A stretch of DNA of 12,257 nt from Vavraia culicis subsp. floridensis (GCF_000192795.1 NW_007360666.1:1-12257), one strand, 5' to 3'; positions 1 to 7,678 are shown, counted from the stretch's first letter. Translations and numbers: made by a program. The notes: generated by a model from the letters alone, not told the origin.

Positions 1-1044
1 CAGCAGCGCCTTCTCTGTTACGACAAACATGCACAATGCGAAACGACAACAAGCTTTAAAAAGGATTTGCGTACTTTCCAAACTTTAAGTGCACTTAGTC
101 TCAACTGGACAGGCCATTTAATAGAAAATAACAGCATATTAGACTTAAGATTGAGCACAGTAACAAAATTAGATTACAAATTACTTGGAATGTTTAAGAA
201 GTTGAGAAGTCTTAGTGTTGATATGATGCATGATACCTGTAGTTACAATGGCAGCATAGATTTAGTTGAGGCAAATTATCTTTTTTTGATCAATTGCATA
301 GCAAACATTGTGACACTAAGGGAATTAATGCTTAAAGATTTGCTGGTATCAAAGGTAATAAGTCAAGCACCAAACAAATTGCTATTTGTAAAGAATATTC
401 AGTTATGTGGTATGATGTTTATTGAATCTGTTAATTCATATAAAGAAGATGCCATATGGGCGGCAAAACTGCACACTCTCTCCTTCCACATATGCGATCT
501 TAGCAAGCTGTTCATATTTGTTCAGAATGTCAGACTGCCAAGTTTAAAGGAAATTATCATCGCTGATGGGCCTCATGCAACGAATATAAACTGGTCATCT
601 TTTGGGAGTAGTGTTGATACGTGGAAGATTAAAAAGGTTACCCTTAATGGTTGCCACAGTCCCCGAGTAGTTACGCTTATCGGGACTCTTCGGGGCTTGA
701 AAACGCTTGTAATTGTGAACTCGAGTGGTAGATTGATGACAACTCTACTCAAATCGCCAGCAATCAAATTAAAGATCAGGAGGTTAACTATTATAGGATC
801 AGATTTGAGCCGTGAAGCGCTAAAAACAATATCCGCTTTCACACAATTACATTACCTGGTGCTCAATGGCGTTGATGTTGTTCCAAATTTCGACCACAAG
901 ATCTTCTCAAGTTTTAAAAGAAAAATTACGCTGTGCATTATCGATTCAAAACTTACTGCTGTGGATTTCTACGCAATCCAGTGCTATAAAAAAATAAAAA
1001 ATATCCGGTGCTACGGCAGTGAAAGTAAGTGGGTAGTTGATTAG
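1..1044 (+). CDS. Leucine-rich-repeat-like protein, 5' end cut by the window edge
   Basis: The frame ending at the TAG at 1042-1044 is open back to base 1 with no stop, so the gene starts outside the window. Its first in-window ATG is only at 190, deep in the repeat region. The 347 visible residues contain recurring strands of LRR type, such as LSALSLNW, LRSLSVD, LRELMLKD, LHTLSFH, LKEIIIAD, IKKVTLNG, LKTLVIVN, IRRLTIIG and LHYLVLNG, each followed by a loop. They lie very roughly 25-35 residues apart, so the repeats are degenerate. No membrane segment or catalytic motif is visible. LRR families of this kind are numerous in some microsporidia, and their roles (secreted, surface or host-facing) are mostly unknown. 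The last residues (KWVVD) are not repeat-like. The gene is convergent with the Myb gene across a 1.06 kb gap. The LRR fold is fairly clear; the function is not. Confidence 0.72.
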   Translation, partial: QQRLLCYDKHAQCETTTSFKKDLRTFQTLSALSLNWTGHLIENNSILDLRLSTVTKLDYKLLGMFKKLRSLSVDMMHDTCSYNGSIDLVEANYLFLINCIANIVTLRELMLKDLLVSKVISQAPNKLLFVKNIQLCGMMFIESVNSYKEDAIWAAKLHTLSFHICDLSKLFIFVQNVRLPSLKEIIIADGPHATNINWSSFGSSVDTWKIKKVTLNGCHSPRVVTLIGTLRGLKTLVIVNSSGRLMTTLLKSPAIKLKIRRLTIIGSDLSREALKTISAFTQLHYLVLNGVDVVPNFDHKIFSSFKRKITLCIIDSKLTAVDFYAIQCYKKIKNIRCYGSESKWVVD

Positions 1045-2105
1045 AACGGTAAAAATTTTATTTATTGATCACACAAAGAATCTTGTCTGGTTGTGCGGTC
1101 CCAAAAATAATTTTGATGTAAAACAAATCGGTAATCGTGCTTAAGATGGATGTTTGAATATTCGTTGTATTTAACACATGCCAACAGCAGTGTTCGTTAA
1201 TTTCATCCTGTATCGACAAGATGAAATGTTTGATTGTCTATAAATGCTGAACCAACATGCAGGTCCAACACGTAATAGTAGTATTAACACTATTTTACGT
1301 TTTATTGTGTCCAAGACACGCTTAGCAGTTCGTTATAGACAAGATTAAAAGGACATGGTACTGAGTGTAAGCAGTTCTTAAAACGATGCTAAAAGACCTA
1401 AAACCAGTTAAAAACGTATTAAAAGAAGAAATTATCATTTTATAGGTCATTAATTTATCGGTTTTGTAAGCGGAGATAGCACAGCTAGTAACACATAATA
1501 ATCTTGTTAAAATCGCTGCCTCCCCAGGTCAACATTAAAAACTTATTTTTTAACAACAGGTGTTATGTACCGGTATAGCTAGCACAATTTCATGCACGGT
1601 ATATCTCACAAATATTAAACATGCACATTTGATCCAACACTTGCTCAGGTTATGCAAGTTTGTCTGGCTAGTATTGTTAACATGGTGTTTTGAACAGGAA
1701 CGTACTGCCTTACACCGTACGATTGGCACATTCGATGGTTTTAGTGGATAGAAATGATAAATATCGGCATGAGAAAGCGACAGATTAACAAGATTAATTT
1801 TACCGAGGATAGAATACCACCCAGAACATGGTATTTGCTCCACAAGCCATTGTCTAGTACCGGTTTGTTAGCCTTAACTCTCTTTCCTTTACTGTTCTTG
1901 AGCACAAACGGTTCTAAGCTTGGTTGTTGCAAATTTTCAAATATTAGATAACAGCCCTGGACCTGCACAACAAACATCTTAACGATTGCAATGCACAAGC
2001 TACCGGTAAGAGAGCAGTTACATACAGCAAATATCTAAAACGCCATGTTAAACACGTGTGAAGATCTGGTTTGTGCTACCACAACAGCAACGGTAATTTA
2101 TCACC
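1045..2105. other. 1.06 kb gap between convergent genes, no recognised gene
   Basis: I recognise no conserved protein or RNA gene here. Codons 1037-1144 of the + strand stay open after the LRR stop but in a different frame, with no start codon; this may be chance or decayed LRR tail. An 8-bp inverted repeat (ATTTCATC at 1200-1207, GATGAAAT at 1220-1227) is within chance for this length. The stretch 1380-1440 is A-rich. Two antiparallel ORFs overlap at 1741-1977 and are listed separately. Confidence 0.5.
1741..1977 (-). CDS. Weak candidate small ORF, hydrophobic C-terminus
   Basis: From the ATG at 1977-1975 this reads 78 residues to a TAA. The N-terminal half is polar and basic, including a KNSKGKRVK stretch. 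The last 30 residues are strongly hydrophobic (ILSSVKLILLICRFLMPIFIISI), as in a tail anchor or a final membrane helix. There is no CCC motif close upstream. An antiparallel ATG ORF (1754-1951, +, 65 residues, also with a hydrophobic stretch) covers almost the same bases, so at most one is likely to be real. I recognise neither. It could be the end of a decayed membrane-protein gene. Confidence 0.22.
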   Translation of the reverse strand: MFVVQVQGCYLIFENLQQPSLEPFVLKNSKGKRVKANKPVLDNGLWSKYHVLGGILSSVKLILLICRFLMPIFIISIH

Positions 2106-2954
2106 TCACCTTTCCGCAGAAATCTTGAAATAGCGCCGTCTACATTCCTTGTTATTTCTTGCCATAAGATCCCCAATAATTTTCCATCTCCGTCCAAACT
2201 TACCAACTAGCTCCACCAATTGCTTATCATCCCCCTCGGTCCACTCTTTCCTAGCCACACTCAGAACATTCACGTATCGCTCTCGGCATTGCATATCGTT
2301 TCTCGTACCGATGTGTTCACTAACACTCATCCATTTTGTACCGTGTTTCTGAATGGCCTGCAGCAGTAGTTCGTCCTCCTTACTTGACCATCGGCCAGCA
2401 TTTTTTTTCACAAGCTTCTTGTAGCATTGCAGACACTGTTGCGGTGTTTTATCTAAATATTTGGAAATCAGCACCCAATTATTGCCATGCTCACCGACCA
2501 GTTCCTTCAATTTCTCTATTTCAAAACATGAGAATTTGTCTTTTACCTTCTTTCTCAGCGCTAAAATCTTTCTCATAAGCACAATTGGCTGTATTTTGTT
2601 TTCTATGGCAAATTTTAGCAAATTAGTACCATTAACCTCATTTAGCGGTACATTTAATGCATCGCCATCCCTATCCAAGCAATACCTGTTCAAGTACCTG
2701 CCGTATATGTTGTATCTGTAGCCGTATATATTCTTTGTGCTTATCCATAGTGTGTTGTGGATGTCCATCAGCTCCGCCATGTTCTTTCGCCTCACAATGT
2801 GATCAATGTTAAAATTTGTACTTTTGTCCGTGGCCGAATACTTGAATGCAGACTTTTGTTTGACCTGTAACGCTTTTTTTATGACACCCAATCGCTTGTA
2901 AAATGATTTCAGCTGGTAATACCTCAGCAACAACTGCTTTTTGTGCTCGTTCAT
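2106..2954 (-). CDS. Three-repeat Myb/SANT DNA-binding protein
   Basis: A 282-residue nuclear DNA-binding protein, probably a transcription or chromatin factor. Three consecutive Myb/SANT repeats fill the C-terminal half. Repeat 1 is at about residues 142-183 and has lost the first tryptophan (FSCFEIEKLKEL...NNWVLISKYL). Repeat 2 is at about 188-231 (GRWSSKEDELLLQAI...TKWMSVSEHI...CRERY). Repeat 3 is at about 236-279 (KEWTEGDDKQLVELV...RRWKIIGDLM...CRRRYF) and ends 3 residues before the stop. The N-terminal 140 residues are basic, with a tyrosine-rich patch (IYGYRYNIYGRYLNRY), and match nothing I know. The ATG at 2954 is chosen because the 36 codons open upstream contain no ATG. Layouts with several Myb repeats occur in SNAPc4, Bas1/Myb and Reb1/TTF1 proteins; I cannot decide between these. 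It is divergent from the small ORF at 3011. Confidence 0.85.
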   Translation of the reverse strand: MNEHKKQLLLRYYQLKSFYKRLGVIKKALQVKQKSAFKYSATDKSTNFNIDHIVRRKNMAELMDIHNTLWISTKNIYGYRYNIYGRYLNRYCLDRDGDALNVPLNEVNGTNLLKFAIENKIQPIVLMRKILALRKKVKDKFSCFEIEKLKELVGEHGNNWVLISKYLDKTPQQCLQCYKKLVKKNAGRWSSKEDELLLQAIQKHGTKWMSVSEHIGTRNDMQCRERYVNVLSVARKEWTEGDDKQLVELVGKFGRRWKIIGDLMARNNKECRRRYFKISAER

Positions 2955-3010
2955 TCCAATTTTTCTGTGAACAATTGCGCGAATTGTGATGGGGATGAAA
3001 AACTCACAAT

Positions 3011-3163
3011 ATGTGTTTGGTTGATATTGGCTGTGGGCTGATAAATAAATGCGTTCGAACAAAATTAGCAGTGCTCTACCACAAGATTAACCTGATTGAG
3101 GAGATGAATGGAATGGTAGATCGAGATGCATGCATGTTGTGTGTGATGAAAAGAACTATTTAA
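3011..3163 (+). CDS. Small ORF divergent from the Myb gene
   Basis: A 50-residue ATG ORF that starts 57 bp from the Myb start on the opposite strand. The centre reads KLAVLYHKINLIEEMNGMVD and looks amphipathic. It contains five cysteines and no membrane segment. I do not recognise it, and no CCC motif lies just upstream. It may be a genuine tiny gene sharing a divergent promoter, a decayed fragment, or chance. Confidence 0.25.
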   Translation: MCLVDIGCGLINKCVRTKLAVLYHKINLIEEMNGMVDRDACMLCVMKRTI

Positions 3164-3250
3164 GTAAATTTGTTTAAAACTGCGGTAAACGTATTCCATA
3201 GCGATAATATTATATAGCAATAAAATGTTGTTTGCTTTGCAAAAAGAAAT

Positions 3251-3639
3251 ATGATCGGGCTATTTAAAGACTATTGTGATGTTTGAGTGTGGAACTAAAG
3301 CTGTGGTATACGGAAGGAATGCTATTTACAACCAATTACGGAGAAGTAAAGCGAGGAGCAGTTGAAACAGTAAATGAGTTTAATTTGAAAATAGAAGACA
3401 GGATATTAATAGATAGAGGATGGTATCCCACAATCAAACATAAGTACCTATGAAAGGATCACAGAAAACTCTTTGCGCTAAAATGATGTAACAACATGAA
3501 CCGAGCCGTGGTAAAGTACGTGTTACCTGGTAAGATGGTTCAAGAGAGATGGGTCACCACCATTTTATCGACAAAGCACGGATTTGTGGTTAAAACAGGA
3601 GTGATACGTGTAATTATGGTAATTTGGACAGATATTTAG
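3251..3639 (+). pseudogene. Broken Sm/LSm-family gene (resembles LSm2 or SmD3)
   Basis: Sm/LSm proteins form ring complexes on snRNAs or on decaying mRNA. Frame 3286-3450 reads SVELK, then GEVKRGAVETVNEF and NLKIEDRILID plus a WYP. This follows the Sm1 pattern (G-x-V-x-x-G-x-V-x-x-V/D-N-x-F-N-L-x-I-E-D), and the ILID...YP spacing recalls LSm2. After in-frame TGA codons at 3451 and 3484, the same frame gives RAVVKYVLPGKMV (3502-3540), close to the Sm2 pattern V-V-R-Y-V-x-L-P. The reading upstream of SVELK is in another frame: an ATG at 3251 gives MIGLFKDYCDV and a stop, and the ATG at 3279 is also off-frame. Sm1 and Sm2 are about 12 codons too far apart, and an alternative shifted reading gives a YER triplet where Sm2 is expected. 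A pseudogene fits best. Unusual splicing or assembly errors are alternatives. Sm-fold ancestry is moderately supported, the exact family less so. Confidence 0.42.
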
Positions 3640-3852
3640 TTGTTATTGGCCAGTTACACTAAAAGTATGAATTAATAGCTTTAACTAGTAATGTCACGTT
3701 GGCTATGTTCGCTAGAATATATTATTCTGTCAACTGCACTTGTTCCGGATTCTTTGATGAATCATTGGCAGCATTATTTCTGGCCATATCGCTATTAAAT
3801 GCATGCAAAATGTTTCATTTCCAAGCCACACCAATACCGTAACACAGCCCCG
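3640..3852. other. Gap between Sm-like relic and ERV14 3' end
   Basis: AT-rich sequence with no open frame of note on either strand. It holds the region downstream of both convergent neighbours. I see no AATAAA close to the ERV14 stop. Confidence 0.4.
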
Positions 3853-4287
3853 TCATCCAAAGAACACTTTCTTGACCAGTTTTATGATATTTAACGTATA
3901 AAAAACGAATAAGCATAGGTAAAACATGGCTTTCAAGCACACCTCTCTCTTTCTGAATGCCATTTCATCTCTCAAATAGACCGGATTGACGAAATTCCAC
4001 TCCTTCACAACCTTATATATTTCATACAAGCCGATAAGCAGCAGCAGGATAATTGTAGGTCTGAGAAAGTTCAGAACCATGAATATTAGCAATGGCACAG
4101 CCTCCGATGTAACCATTCTATTGAACTGAAAGGCTATATCGTACGATATTTTGTAGCTCTTCTCGAAATGTACGAGTGCCTCCAATTTGTGCAGTTCAAT
4201 CGATGTGAGTATGAGCGATGTGAGGAACAGCAGCGATGTGTGAATTACTCCGAGCATATTTTGAAAGTTTACGATGCTTTTATACAT
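3853..4287 (-). CDS. ERV14: Erv14/cornichon family ER cargo receptor
   Basis: A small multi-span membrane protein that sorts membrane cargo into COPII vesicles at the ER. At 144 residues it is close to the usual Erv14 length (about 138). Hydrophobic segments lie at about residues 11-32 (MLGVIHTSLLFLTSLILTS), 60-87 (around PLLIFMVLNFLRPTIILLLLI) and 117-139. The family pattern is visible: an acidic aromatic stretch after segment 1 (HFEKSY), then FNRMVTSEAVP, matching VNKLITPEA of yeast Erv14, and a C-terminal RKREVCLKAMFYLCLFVFY that follows Erv14 KRESFLKLGFHLLMFFFY. The IFRTL motif of the yeast protein is replaced by YLRDE. Both ATG 4287 and the internal ATG at residue 11 are possible starts. 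A CCC motif and an 18-codon upstream ORF precede it (see that entry). Confidence 0.85.
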   Translation of the reverse strand: MYKSIVNFQNMLGVIHTSLLFLTSLILTSIELHKLEALVHFEKSYKISYDIAFQFNRMVTSEAVPLLIFMVLNFLRPTIILLLLIGLYEIYKVVKEWNFVNPVYLRDEMAFRKREVCLKAMFYLCLFVFYTLNIIKLVKKVFFG

Positions 4288-4302
4288 TTTTTTGTGATCG
4301 TT

Positions 4303-4370
4303 TCATGTTCTCATAAACAAACACAACTGTAAATAAAAGTGCGTTTGCCAGGTGCCCATTCGTTGTAGGG
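4303..4370 (-). promoter_or_regulatory. CCC motif plus upstream ORF before ERV14
   Basis: CCC (minus strand, 4370-4368) lies 8 bases before an ATG at 4359. That ATG opens an 18-codon ORF ending in TGA at 4305-4303, in frame with the ERV14 ATG at 4287. The spacing equals that seen before 11633 and is one less than that before the helicase. It may mark the true transcript start with an upstream ORF in the leader. The same triplet, read as GGG, lies 8 bases before a + strand ATG at 4379 (33-codon ORF), so it is only suggestive. Confidence 0.3.
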
Positions 4371-4621
4371 CAGCTTTGATGCAGGTGTATCGCACGTGTT
4401 TAACGAATCAGGTATGGCCCATCAGCACACCCCCCTCACCAGGATGGTATTCCGAATCTGTCACCGATAAATACCGTTGAGCATCTCCTAACGGTAAGTC
4501 TTTTCATAGGCTCCTCTGTTCACGAGCACCTGATACAGTAATACATCAAAAACGGTGGTATATTCCCTACATATGGCGGTAAATAACATTTATACGTGTT
4601 GATGTACGTTGGCGTATCATA
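4371..4621. other. Gap upstream of ERV14
   Basis: Contains a 33-codon + strand ATG ORF (4379-4480) with no recognisable motif, a C-run at 4430-4436, and a GTAAGT at 4494-4499 without a plausible partner. I see no gene here. Confidence 0.35.
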
Positions 4622-4939
4622 TCAAATATGTAACAGCGTAAGAGCATTTGGTAATGGTAACAACACATTATTTCCTGTCACTTCATCGAGCAATACGCCA
4701 TATATTCGCTCACAGTGATGAACTGGGAGTACAATCGTAGGAGGATCACTTCCCACCCGATTTACAGAAAGTACGCCCTTTAAGCAATGAGAATGTTCCG
4801 TAAGAACGCTGTTTAATGTTGGCATGAGGAGCAGGTACCTCAAAAATACGAACTGCCCCCTCGTTGAGCACAGTTCAGAGAACATGTGTTTATAAAACGC
4901 GGTCTTAACTGAGAGCTTTTCATTTTTGCAATAATTCAT
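4622..4939 (-). CDS. Unrecognised 105-residue ORF
   Basis: Runs from ATG 4939 to TAA at 4622. The N-terminal third is polar (MNYCKNEKLSVKTAFYKHMF). A hydrophobic patch follows (FVFLRYLLLMPTL), then alternating hydrophobic strand-like segments (LKGVLSVNRV, PTIVLPVHH, RIYGVLLDEVTG, NVLLPLPNALTLL). This would suit a small beta-rich fold, but I cannot name a family. A second frame upstream (4936-5049, minus; 37 codons from ATG 5049) ends in a TGA that overlaps this ATG as ATGA, so a frame break between two halves of one gene is possible. No CCC motif lies just before the ATG. It could be a real small gene, a decayed gene or chance. Confidence 0.38.
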   Translation of the reverse strand: MNYCKNEKLSVKTAFYKHMFSELCSTRGQFVFLRYLLLMPTLNSVLTEHSHCLKGVLSVNRVGSDPPTIVLPVHHCERIYGVLLDEVTGNNVLLPLPNALTLLHI

Positions 4940-5145
4940 TTAGAATGCCATTGATCAGGCCTTGAGCGAAGTTCGCGTGTGAATAAATAACATGATTTTA
5001 GCAAAAAAATTGTGGAAGGGTTCTTCATGTCCATCATCATTGTGTGCATAGGTTGTGAAATGCTTTTGTTCGGTCAACGTACATCACTTGGTTACCATTA
5101 ATTTATGGCACAGAAACATCCTCGGCCAACGGTTGTTCAACTAGC
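4940..5145. other. Gap between the 105-residue ORF and a small + strand ORF
   Basis: Holds the short minus-strand ORF 4936-5049 noted with its neighbour and an AATAAATAA at 4982-4990. I see no RNA gene or recognised motif. Confidence 0.3.
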
Positions 5146-5292
5146 ATGTCGTTTGAGCTGAGCTATGCACTAGAAAACCTGCCTACGTTCTTAAAAACGC
5201 ATTTTAACTTTCCTTTTACACCAAATATTGAAGAATACACGTTCTTGTACCTTCGCCTACTAGTTTCATGGAATGCGCAAAGCACCGCATAG
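5146..5292 (+). CDS. Small + strand ORF tail-to-tail with the helicase
   Basis: A 48-residue ATG ORF (MSFELSYALENLPTFLKTHF onward) ending in TAG at 5290-5292, 7 bases before the helicase stop on the other strand. The frame is open from 5059, but 5146 is its only ATG. The sequence is rich in aromatic and leucine residues (FNFPFTPNIEEYTFLYLRLL) and not basic. I cannot identify it. Near-abutting convergent ends are common in compact microsporidian genomes, which mildly favours a real gene. Confidence 0.3.
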   Translation: MSFELSYALENLPTFLKTHFNFPFTPNIEEYTFLYLRLLVSWNAQSTA

Positions 5293-5299
5293 TCCGCTG

Positions 5300-7678
5300 C
5301 TACGCTCCTTTATCGCCCTTTATCCGTTCAAAAGCACTCAAAATGCTTCCTCCCTTCCGCTCGCCAACGCTCTTCAGCACATTTTCACCTACACCTAACC
5401 GCTCTAACACGCCCAGTTTGCCCACAATCTTTGGCCACACCATTTCATCAACCGTTCCCTTCCCAAGCAAGAAATACACACGAACATCCCTTCGCTGTCC
5501 GATACGGTGGACCCTATCCTCAGCCTGCAACAAATTGCCAGGGTTCCAATACAACTCACTAAAAATGACCGTGCTAGCCGCAGTCAGATTTAATCCTGTA
5601 TTAGCGCTCGTTATTGAGAGCACAGCCACTTTTATGCTGTCATCCAACTGAAAAGAGTTCACAAGGCGCTGCCTTATGGTGCTGCTTACCGATCCATCTA
5701 TTTTTATATGACCAACGTCCAAAGAATTGATAATGCCCGTTATCATGCACTTGTGGTGACAGAATATCACCAATTTGTTTGCCGTGCCTTTTATGTGTTT
5801 GTGAATGTAATTGTGTATGTACGTGATAACACTGCTCAATTTTATCTCTGCAGCCTGTGCGTACAATGCCATGATCGTGTGATCTACGTCATCTATACTG
5901 GTGATGTTGGCAGATGTGCTGCCGGTACCTGCACCTGCATTGTTTGTGCTGCTCACACCACTGCCAGCAGTACTGCCGGTACACTCCAACAGCACATGCT
6001 CACGGTACTTTCTCGGTAAGTCGCTCATTACGTCTTCCTTGGTCCTTCTAACCATCATCCCACCAATGACCAAGCTCAACTCATCGTAGTTACTGCACCC
6101 CTTGTGCCTCATAAACCTGTTGAACCGGCTCCTTCCATCCATACAGTACCGATTAGCATAATCATTGTAGTTAAAGCCTTCCAGCACGTAGATGAGCGGA
6201 TACAGCTCAATAGGCCTGCTGAGTGCAGGTGTGCCGCTCACGAGTACCACCCTGTTCATCTTCTTTATGAACGGGAGCAGTGTCCGTGTACGTTTTGACT
6301 GCATGTTCTTCAGGTAATGGCACTCATCTACTATTATTACGTTTATCCTGCTGGTGGTTGTTAGTGTGCCGCTTACTTTTTGTGTGCCTCGGAGTGTATT
6401 AGACGTGGCCGTGGGGTCATTCGTACGGGCACGCTCAGAAAAGGTCTTAGTAGCAGCCGTGGTATCGGAGATAGCAACACCCGCATTACTGGTATCTGCA
6501 ACCGTAGCAGGGTTAGCAGTGCTATTGTCCGCATTCCTTTCTTCATTCTTCTCACCTCTATCATTCCTTACGACCATGTTTTCAAAGTGCGCCACATTCT
6601 TGCTCAAAAAGTCGTAGGACACTACGAACACGCTTCCGTTGCCGATGTCTCCGATGTCTCTCACCACGCACACTTTCACTCCGCAAAACTTTTCAATTTC
6701 ATCGCGCCAATTGTCCAAAAGCGATGCGGGTGCAACAATCAGCAAGGGCCACTCCAGCGAGTAGTACAGGGCAATGGAGAGCGCCTGTATCGTCTTTCCC
6801 AGTCCCATAGAATCTGCCAGTATTATCCGGCCGCCGTTCGATATCGCCTTGTTCACCGATTGTTTTTGGAACGGTAACAGGTACGTCTTTAGATGGACGA
6901 ATGAGAATTTGTTGCTCGTGGTTGCCGTAGGGAACACTGCTCCGCTACTGACAGCGGTACTACACGCATTTAGCGATTTCTTGCTACTCATCTCACCATT
7001 ATTCACCATCTCATCGCTACTCGTCCCTGTTATGTCCCTCTTAACCGGCCCACTCCCGTTGAAGACACATGTCCTAGCCACCTCTCTATCTACAAAGTCT
7101 TCATACTCCCTTTTCATCGAGTATTTATTCAAGATGCGTATGCTGTCGTTCGGTATTCGGTCAAACACGAAGATTTTACGAAGCTCTTTTATGGCTGCGC
7201 TATAATCACTCAGTCCTATGTGCCATGCGTTGCTTTTAACGTCATACTGAGCCGTCCTAAATTTTAGCATCGCTTGGAGCACTGCTTTTGAGGATGGTGA
7301 GACCGCAATTTTGTACTCTTTGGTCACTTTCAGGTTAATCTTCGTTTTTTGACCGGTTGACGAGGGAGCGGTACGGGAGGCATTGTCTCCACCATTACCG
7401 GCAGTGCCAATGGTAGGATTATTGGTATGGGAGGTACTCGTATGGACAGGATTGCCAACCACTCCGCTCTCGTTGTACTCTTTAACACTATTATCAACCA
7501 TCTCAGCATCAATATTACAGCTCGTATTGCTATCCTTCCCATCCGGACATTCTCTAACATCATCGCTCGCTACTCTTCCATAGTTGTTGGCATTGTCTCT
7601 TTTGTTGCTTCTGATCATTCCAATCTCTTTATTTTGCTTCTCTACCATTCTTTTCAACATATCAGAGTTGTTTTTCAT
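5300..7678 (-). CDS. SMARCAL1: SMARCAL1/HARP-type SNF2 annealing helicase
   Basis: A 792-residue SNF2-family ATPase. SMARCAL1-type enzymes rewind RPA-coated DNA and remodel stalled replication forks. A HARP-like domain lies at about residues 120-170 (EYKIAVSPSSKAVLQAML...AQYDVKSNAWHIGL.DY). Walker A is DSMGLGKT (about 288-295). The segment LEWPLLIVAPASLLDNW matches SMARCAL1 closely. Motif II is DECHYLKN (about 452), where the human protein has DESHFLKN. Motif III is SGTPALSRPIELYPL (about 481). RRTKEDVMSDLPRKYR precedes the second RecA lobe, which carries IDGSVSSTIRQRLVNSF, TSANTGLNLTAAS and QAEDRVHRIGQRRDVRVY (about 718-735). All helicase motifs look intact. Ser/Thr/Asn/Ala-rich insertions lie at about 72-112, 373-445 and 566-597. 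The ATG at 7678 is chosen because it follows a CCC motif by 9 bases and the 28 codons open upstream lack an ATG. ZRANB3-like is the main alternative; the HARP domain favours SMARCAL1. Confidence 0.93.
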   Translation of the reverse strand: MKNNSDMLKRMVEKQNKEIGMIRSNKRDNANNYGRVASDDVRECPDGKDSNTSCNIDAEMVDNSVKEYNESGVVGNPVHTSTSHTNNPTIGTAGNGGDNASRTAPSSTGQKTKINLKVTKEYKIAVSPSSKAVLQAMLKFRTAQYDVKSNAWHIGLSDYSAAIKELRKIFVFDRIPNDSIRILNKYSMKREYEDFVDREVARTCVFNGSGPVKRDITGTSSDEMVNNGEMSSKKSLNACSTAVSSGAVFPTATTSNKFSFVHLKTYLLPFQKQSVNKAISNGGRIILADSMGLGKTIQALSIALYYSLEWPLLIVAPASLLDNWRDEIEKFCGVKVCVVRDIGDIGNGSVFVVSYDFLSKNVAHFENMVVRNDRGEKNEERNADNSTANPATVADTSNAGVAISDTTAATKTFSERARTNDPTATSNTLRGTQKVSGTLTTTSRINVIIVDECHYLKNMQSKRTRTLLPFIKKMNRVVLVSGTPALSRPIELYPLIYVLEGFNYNDYANRYCMDGRSRFNRFMRHKGCSNYDELSLVIGGMMVRRTKEDVMSDLPRKYREHVLLECTGSTAGSGVSSTNNAGAGTGSTSANITSIDDVDHTIMALYAQAAEIKLSSVITYIHNYIHKHIKGTANKLVIFCHHKCMITGIINSLDVGHIKIDGSVSSTIRQRLVNSFQLDDSIKVAVLSITSANTGLNLTAASTVIFSELYWNPGNLLQAEDRVHRIGQRRDVRVYFLLGKGTVDEMVWPKIVGKLGVLERLGVGENVLKSVGERKGGSILSAFERIKGDKGA

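Noticed and set aside
1025..1044. GTAAGT...GATTAG at the end of the LRR gene as an intron
   Set aside because: Only 20 bases, and removing it gives a stop two codons later.
4493..4499. ACTTACC on the minus strand as a U1 snRNA 5' end
   Set aside because: A 7-base match is expected by chance and no U1-like stem-loops follow.
4954..5040. C/D box snoRNA (ATGATGA and CTGA on the minus strand)
   Set aside because: No terminal stem joins the two boxes.
6354..6877. Long + strand frames opposite the helicase
   Set aside because: They are shadows of the helicase coding strand and lack protein-like features.
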